From contig DEIK01000099.1 of NCBI GenBank assembly GCA_002352425.1, forward strand, positions 1 through 28,368: a stretch of DNA of 28,368 nt, read 5' to 3'. The DNA comes from Rhodobacteraceae bacterium UBA2776 (GTDB taxonomy: Bacteria > Pseudomonadota > Alphaproteobacteria > Rhodobacterales > Rhodobacteraceae). A model generated the notes under the pieces. The model saw only the letters and a program-made list of their open reading frames with translations, did not search any database and was not told the DNA's origin. Of this stretch, positions 24,849-28,368 are shown one piece after another. The position numbers were made by a program, and so were the translations under genes. Each line of letters begins with the position of its first letter. Position 1 is the first letter of the stretch.

Positions 24849-25420
24849 GCGGCTATATCAACAACCGAAGGACGGACATGAATCAGCAGTTCGCTTTCGG
24901 TTTGGTGGGCACTGCCCAACAGCGTGCCATTGCTTTGGACTTGATCCAGATTAGGGCTATGCGAAGCCGCAACGCGGCGCAGGCCGGTCTTTGGTTCCCA
25001 CGAAAGTTTGCGGTGGGCAATCACTACACCGGAGATGTTGGAAACGGGTGCGTTTTGCGCAACAACGATCAACTGTCGCTGGTGTAAAAACACCTGCCCC
25101 ATAGGATCCGCGGGGCTGAAACGATCCTTCAACGGTTGGCGAAACAGGCTTTCCAGCATCGGCGTTGTTTTATAGGACAAGCGATGTTCATTGAACTGGG
25201 ATATCGGTGTGCGCAGATCGACGCCAAACATGCTAACCGGCGTGGCAATCAACAGCTGCGAAACAGTTCCCCTAAAGGTGTTAACGTCGAGCGTAACCCG
25301 GCCAAATTGCGCAACGGAATAATGCCCCAAGGCCTCGGCACGGGCTGTGCGCGCAGTCAATACGGTTGGCATGGCAAGCGCCGCAGCCACAAACCCTGTT
25401 GAAAATTTACGCCGATGCAT
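24845..25420 (-). CDS. Tat-exported protein of unknown function
   Basis: I do not recognise this 191-residue protein. The N-terminus MHRRKFSTGFVAAALAMPTV, ending near TARA, is a good twin-arginine (Tat) signal, implying export of a folded, perhaps cofactor-bearing protein. The mature part holds TLDVNTFRGTVSQLLIATPVSMFGVDLRTPIS, SYKTTPMLESLFRQPLKD and SPADPMGQVFLHQRQLIVVAQNAP, with no cysteine and no heme or metal motif that I can name. AGGAGA, six bases before ATG 25420, supports this start over one six codons further up. It lies 62 nt downstream of a minus-strand EamA permease and may be in its operon. The last four bases overlap the end of glmM. Confidence 0.75.
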   Translation of the reverse strand: MHRRKFSTGFVAAALAMPTVLTARTARAEALGHYSVAQFGRVTLDVNTFRGTVSQLLIATPVSMFGVDLRTPISQFNEHRLSYKTTPMLESLFRQPLKDRFSPADPMGQVFLHQRQLIVVAQNAPVSNISGVVIAHRKLSWEPKTGLRRVAASHSPNLDQVQSNGTLLGSAHQTESELLIHVRPSVVDIAA

Positions 25421-25482
25421 TGCGGTCTCCTTTATCATAGCGACTATCTAGCACAAAGCTACGCGCGCTCCAAGGTCGTGCC

Positions 25483-26379
25483 TTAAGCCCGTTTCCAACG
25501 CTGGCTGACCGCCAACCCCAACATGATCAAGCCCAGTGCAACAAATGTGCGCGGGGGCAGGACTTCGCTTAGGAACAGCGTGCCGAAAATGACCGACCAG
25601 ACCGGCACCTGATAATTCACCAGTGACATAAAGGTTGGGCCGGCACTGCGGATCACGGAAACCAACAACAGATTAGCGGCGGCTGTGGGCACCACACCCA
25701 AGAAAACCATGGCCCAAAATGGTTTGTCCAGCGCTATTGTTGGTACGCCCTCGACCACAAATGCAGTTGGCACGACGATCAACGCCGCTAATAAAGTGGC
25801 GGCGCCAGCAAAGGCAAAGGGGTTAACTTTGGGGGTCAGTTTGGTGGTGATGCTGCCACAAGCATAACAGGCAGCGGCGGCAAAACAGGCCAAACGCGCG
25901 ACAGGTTCCAACCCCAATCCACTGCTTTTGAAGGCGTCTAGGCCGATCAAAACGATCACCCCAACAAAGCCAATCATAAAACCTATGAATTTGCGCGGTG
26001 TCAGCTTTTCGCCTGGTATGAGAAAATGCGCCAGTGGCAAGACCAACAACGGCACTGCAGCCATGGTGACACCGGCAAACCCCGAGGCCACATAATACTG
26101 CCCCCAACTGAGCAAGAAAAACGGCAAGGCCATCGAAAACACACCAACACCAAAGGCCGCCAGCCAAACGATGCGCCCTTGCGGGGCTCTGATATCTGGC
26201 AAGGAAATGCCCATGAAACGCAACAATATCAGCAGCACAACCGCCCCGATCAGGATGCGCCCGGCAGAGACGGTGATCGGGCCATATCCCGTGATGGCCA
26301 CGCTCACCGCCATAAAGGACGACCCCCAGATCATCCCTAATACGCCAATGCGCAGCCAGTTTATCAGCCCTGCTTCCAT
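25483..26379 (-). CDS. EamA-type drug/metabolite transporter (second copy in window)
   Basis: The 298-residue product has about ten transmembrane helices in two EamA repeats. IWGSSFMAVSVAITGYGPITVSAGRILIGA (about residues 18-47) is the common first-helix region of RhaT/EamA members, and the second repeat ends with VPVWSVIFGTLFLSEVLPPRTFVALGLIMLGLAVSQRW. The substrate is unknown. The start at MEAGLINW is chosen because AAAGGT lies seven bases before it; the longer frame would read through the palindromes described separately. Similarity to the permease at 1633-2538 is only at family level. Regulation may involve the two palindromes 23-67 bases before the start codon. Confidence 0.9.
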   Translation of the reverse strand: MEAGLINWLRIGVLGMIWGSSFMAVSVAITGYGPITVSAGRILIGAVVLLILLRFMGISLPDIRAPQGRIVWLAAFGVGVFSMALPFFLLSWGQYYVASGFAGVTMAAVPLLVLPLAHFLIPGEKLTPRKFIGFMIGFVGVIVLIGLDAFKSSGLGLEPVARLACFAAAACYACGSITTKLTPKVNPFAFAGAATLLAALIVVPTAFVVEGVPTIALDKPFWAMVFLGVVPTAAANLLLVSVIRSAGPTFMSLVNYQVPVWSVIFGTLFLSEVLPPRTFVALGLIMLGLAVSQRWKRA

Positions 26380-26401
26380 GTTCGTACCTTTGCAACATGC
26401 G

Positions 26402-26424
26402 CTGTTTTCTTTGAAAGAAAACAG
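26402..26424. promoter_or_regulatory. Perfect 11-bp inverted repeat upstream of the EamA gene (operator candidate)
   Basis: Half-site CTGTTTTCTTT (26402-26412), a single central G (26413), then its exact reverse complement (26414-26424). The one-base centre is too small for an RNA hairpin loop without opening pairs, so a protein-binding operator is the simpler reading. It lies 23 bases before the start codon on the minus strand. Confidence 0.55.
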
Positions 26425-26427
26425 ATT

Positions 26428-26446
26428 GAAATCTTTCAAAGATTTC
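26428..26446. promoter_or_regulatory. Perfect 9-bp inverted repeat, second operator candidate
   Basis: Half-site GAAATCTTT (26428-26436), central C (26437), then its exact reverse complement (26438-26446). The core TCTTTcAAAGA is the same odd palindrome as in the neighbouring site, centred 24 bases away. Confidence 0.55.
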
Positions 26447-26463
26447 TAGTCCCTGTTTGATAG

Positions 26464-26494
26464 AAAAAGGCGCCCCGAGGTGCGGGACGCCTTT
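26464..26494 (-). terminator. Intrinsic terminator of ilvC
   Basis: On the minus strand AAAGGCG and CGCCTTT (arms at 26488-26494 and 26466-26472) form a seven-pair stem, extended by CCCG/CGGG across one mismatch, with loop CACCT and a run of T (complement of 26464-26468). It begins 21 bases after the ilvC stop. Confidence 0.9.
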
Positions 26495-26515
26495 GGTAAC
26501 GGTATGAAAAGACGT

Positions 26516-27538
26516 TTAGTTCTTTTCTTTGTCAACCATTTTACCTGCGGAAATCCACGGCATCATATCACGCAATTTGCCGCCAACGATTTCGATCTGG
26601 TGTTCGTCGTTGGAGCGACGCGACGCTTTCAATGTTGGTTGACCAACAGCGTTTTCCAGCATGAAGTCGCGTACGAATTTACCAGACTGAATGTCGCTCA
26701 AGACGGCCTTCATGTTTGCTTTTGTTTCCTCGTAAGGCAGGATGCGCGGGCCAGAAACATACTGACCGTATTCCGCCGTGTTCGAGATCGAGTAATCCAT
26801 GTTGGCAATGCCGCCTTCATAGATCAGATCAACAATCAGCTTGGTTTCGTGCAGACACTCGAAATACGCCATTTCAGGTTCGTAACCCGCTTCTACCAGC
26901 GTCTCGAAACCCATGCGGATCAGCTCGACAATACCGCCACACAGAACGGCTTGCTCACCAAACAGGTCAGTTTCGCATTCTTCGCGGAAATCCGTTTCGA
27001 TGATACCGGAACGCCCGCCACCGATGGCTGAACAATAAGACAGCCCAATTTCCAGCGCCTTGCCGGAAGCATTCTGATCAACAGCAACCAGGCATGGAAC
27101 GCCGCCGCCTTTGGTGTATTCGCCGCGCACGGTGTGGCCTGGGCCTTTTGGTGCCATCATGATCACGTCAAATTCCGGCTTTGGCTCGATCAGGCCGAAA
27201 TGCACGTTCAGGCCGTGGGCAAAGGCGATTGCTGCCCCGTCTTTTAGGTTGTCGCGCACGTATTTGTTATAGGTGTCAGCCTGCAACTCATCGGGCATTG
27301 TGAACATGATCAAGTCACACCACGCAGCCGCCTCAGCGATGCCCATAACTTTAAGGCCTTCGCCTTCGGCTTTCTTGGCGGATGCCGAGCCTTCGCGCAG
27401 GGCAACAACCACGTTTTTCGCGCCGGAATCGCGCAGGTTCAACGCATGCGCGTGACCTTGAGAGCCGTAGCCCAGAATGGCCACTTTCATTTCTTTGATC
27501 AGGTTAACATCGCAATCACGATCATAATAAACGCGCAT
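26516..27538 (-). CDS. ilvC: Ketol-acid reductoisomerase (NADP+), class I
   Basis: IlvC catalyses the Mg2+- and NADPH-dependent isomerisation and reduction of acetolactate or acetohydroxybutyrate in valine, leucine and isoleucine synthesis. The 340-residue product is the short class I form: Rossmann motif GYGSQGHAHALNLRDSG (23-39), AFAHGLNVHFG with His108, MMAPKGPGHTVR, TDLFGEQ with Asp191 and Glu195, ECLHETKLIVDLIYEGG with Glu227 and Glu231, and YSISNTAEYG with Ser252. The length and lack of a second helical repeat exclude class II. AAGGA lies upstream of ATG 27538 at a slightly long distance. It ends at a clear terminator and is divergent from an Lrp-family gene, a plausible regulator. Confidence 0.97.
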   Translation of the reverse strand: MRVYYDRDCDVNLIKEMKVAILGYGSQGHAHALNLRDSGAKNVVVALREGSASAKKAEGEGLKVMGIAEAAAWCDLIMFTMPDELQADTYNKYVRDNLKDGAAIAFAHGLNVHFGLIEPKPEFDVIMMAPKGPGHTVRGEYTKGGGVPCLVAVDQNASGKALEIGLSYCSAIGGGRSGIIETDFREECETDLFGEQAVLCGGIVELIRMGFETLVEAGYEPEMAYFECLHETKLIVDLIYEGGIANMDYSISNTAEYGQYVSGPRILPYEETKANMKAVLSDIQSGKFVRDFMLENAVGQPTLKASRRSNDEHQIEIVGGKLRDMMPWISAGKMVDKEKN

Positions 27539-27579
27539 ATTGGCAGTCCTTTTGTTTGATAGATTTGAATTGCGACTGT

Positions 27580-27607
27580 GATATAGGGAAACTCATGCAA
27601 GGTGTAA
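27580..27607 (-). promoter_or_regulatory. Candidate ilvC promoter
   Basis: On the minus strand TTACAC (complement of 27602-27607) and TATATC (complement of 27580-27585) are 16 bases apart and lie about 42 bases before the ilvC start codon. Boxes are imperfect. Confidence 0.4.
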
Positions 27608-27636
27608 TTGATTTTGTAAAAAACCACTGTTATCAG
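27608..27636 (+). promoter_or_regulatory. Candidate lrp promoter with extended -10
   Basis: TTGATT (27608-27613) and TATCAG (27631-27636) are 17 bases apart, with TGT just before the -10 box. Its -35 box directly abuts the candidate -35 box of the divergent ilvC promoter. Confidence 0.45.
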
Positions 27637-27676
27637 GGAATAATTATTCGTCTAAACTAAGTATTGGCCAAAAATC

Positions 27677-28132
27677 ATGCTTGATGATGTTGATCGCCGT
27701 ATTCTACGCAACCTGCAGGCCGAACCAGACCTCAGCACGGCTGATCTGGCCGGGCGGGCTGGCGTAACCTCTGCCGTCTGTTGGCGGCGGATGGAGAAAA
27801 TGCGCGAAGGGGGCGTGTTGATCGGCCAAGAGGCGGTGATTGATTGGCGCGCGCTTGGCTACGAGGTCGAGGTTTCCCTGCGCTTCACTTTGGAAAAAAC
27901 CCAGCGTAACGCCTTTGATGAATTTTTAATCGAGGCCCGGAAAGTGCCTGAAGTGATTGAAATACAAACATTTTTGGGGCGTGTAGACGTGCGCCTAAAC
28001 GTGCTGGCCCGCGACATGGCGCATTACCAAGATCTATATCGTACTCGCATTCTGACCCTGCCACATATTGCCGACATCGAGGCGCTGATGCTGATTGCCA
28101 CCATCAAATCAGGCGAGGCATTGCCCCTATGA
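27677..28132 (+). CDS. Lrp/AsnC family transcriptional regulator
   Basis: The 151-residue product has the N-terminal winged helix-turn-helix of the family (DDVDRRILRNLQAEPDLSTADLAGRAGVTSAVCWRRMEKMREGGVL, about residues 3-48) and the C-terminal RAM ligand-binding/oligomerisation domain (about 65-145). Such proteins sense amino acids and control their metabolism. It is divergent from ilvC across 138 bases, so ilvC and itself are likely targets; this is inference from position. There is no clear Shine-Dalgarno before ATG 27677. A Cys occupies position 39 of the recognition-helix region where Ser/Thr/Pro is common. The stop overlaps the start of a second Lrp-type gene. Confidence 0.92.
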   Translation: MLDDVDRRILRNLQAEPDLSTADLAGRAGVTSAVCWRRMEKMREGGVLIGQEAVIDWRALGYEVEVSLRFTLEKTQRNAFDEFLIEARKVPEVIEIQTFLGRVDVRLNVLARDMAHYQDLYRTRILTLPHIADIEALMLIATIKSGEALPL

Positions 28133-28368
28133 ATATGGATGGAATCGACCGTAACCTGCTGCGCGCTTTGGCGAAAGACGCGAGCGTTAGTGCGGGCGCT
28201 TTGGGCCGTCGCTTTGGCCTTAGCCAACCGGCCGCATGGCGTCGGATCAAGCGATTGCACGACGCGGGCTTGATCAAAGGGCGCCGTGTAGTGTTGAACG
28301 CCGAGGCCGTCGGGTTTGGCGTTACTGTGTTTTTGGGCGTGAAACTCGCCACCAAGGGCCGCGTGTCG
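28129..28368 (+). CDS. Second Lrp/AsnC family regulator (3' end outside window)
   Basis: The frame opens at ATG 28129, overlapping the previous stop (ATGA), and stays open for 80 codons to the window end. It begins MNMDGIDRNLLRALAKDASV and shows the Lrp-type helix-turn-helix (SAGALGRRFGLSQPAAWRRIKRLHDAGLIKGRRVVLN, about residues 21-57), followed by the start of the RAM domain (GFGVTVFLGVKL). It resembles its neighbour in layout (CWRRMEKM versus AWRRIKRL), suggesting a tandem paralogous pair, possibly forming mixed oligomers. ATG 28135 is an alternative start. Confidence 0.88.
   Translation, partial: MNMDGIDRNLLRALAKDASVSAGALGRRFGLSQPAAWRRIKRLHDAGLIKGRRVVLNAEAVGFGVTVFLGVKLATKGRVS

Overview
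The window looks like a chromosomal core region of an alphaproteobacterium of the Rhodobacterales (roseobacter-type) group. This rests on gene content and order recalled from that group: ftsY followed by a DMT permease and a YciB/IspZ septation protein; glyQ and glyS separated by a small membrane protein; a PPDK-like gene after glyS; an extended folB followed by folP and glmM; and a SAM-II riboswitch ahead of metZ. No database search was possible, so product names come from motif recognition. I see no transposase, integrase, phage gene, CRISPR array, tRNA or rRNA gene.

Layout. (1) 1-3156, plus strand: the 3' part of ftsY, a secreted protein of unknown function, an EamA permease and a YciB-type protein, tightly packed and mostly overlapping. 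(2) 3175-6579: an imperfect hairpin, a minus-strand YfcG-like glutathione transferase, then divergently a promoter, SAM-II riboswitch, intrinsic terminator and metZ, followed by folE2. (3) 6658-12114: trkH and a ThDP-dependent decarboxylase/acetolactate synthase-like gene on plus; LysE/RhtB exporter and a SPOR/peptidoglycan-binding/trypsin-like protein on minus. (4) 12283-14179: a group II PLP decarboxylase followed by two small ORFs that look like one gene split at a run of seven T. (5) 14236-20542: glyQ, a DUF6446-like protein and glyS with a very good terminator, then a PPDK-like gene with an altered ATP-binding half. (6) 20745-24848: SleB-type cell-wall hydrolase, folB with a long C-terminal extension, folP and glmM. 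(7) 24845-28368: a Tat-exported unknown protein, a second EamA permease preceded by two near-perfect palindromes, ilvC with its terminator, and divergently two tandem Lrp/AsnC regulators, the second cut by the window end.

Most of the window is housekeeping: protein targeting, glycine tRNA charging, folate, methionine and branched-chain amino acid synthesis, peptidoglycan precursor supply, and potassium uptake. I do not find a multi-gene undescribed system. The points most worth a second look are the transcription-terminating SAM-II riboswitch, the apparently catalytically dead trypsin-like envelope protein, the gene split at the T7 run, the PPDK-like protein, the twin palindromes at 26402-26446, and the compact ilvC/lrp divergent promoter region.
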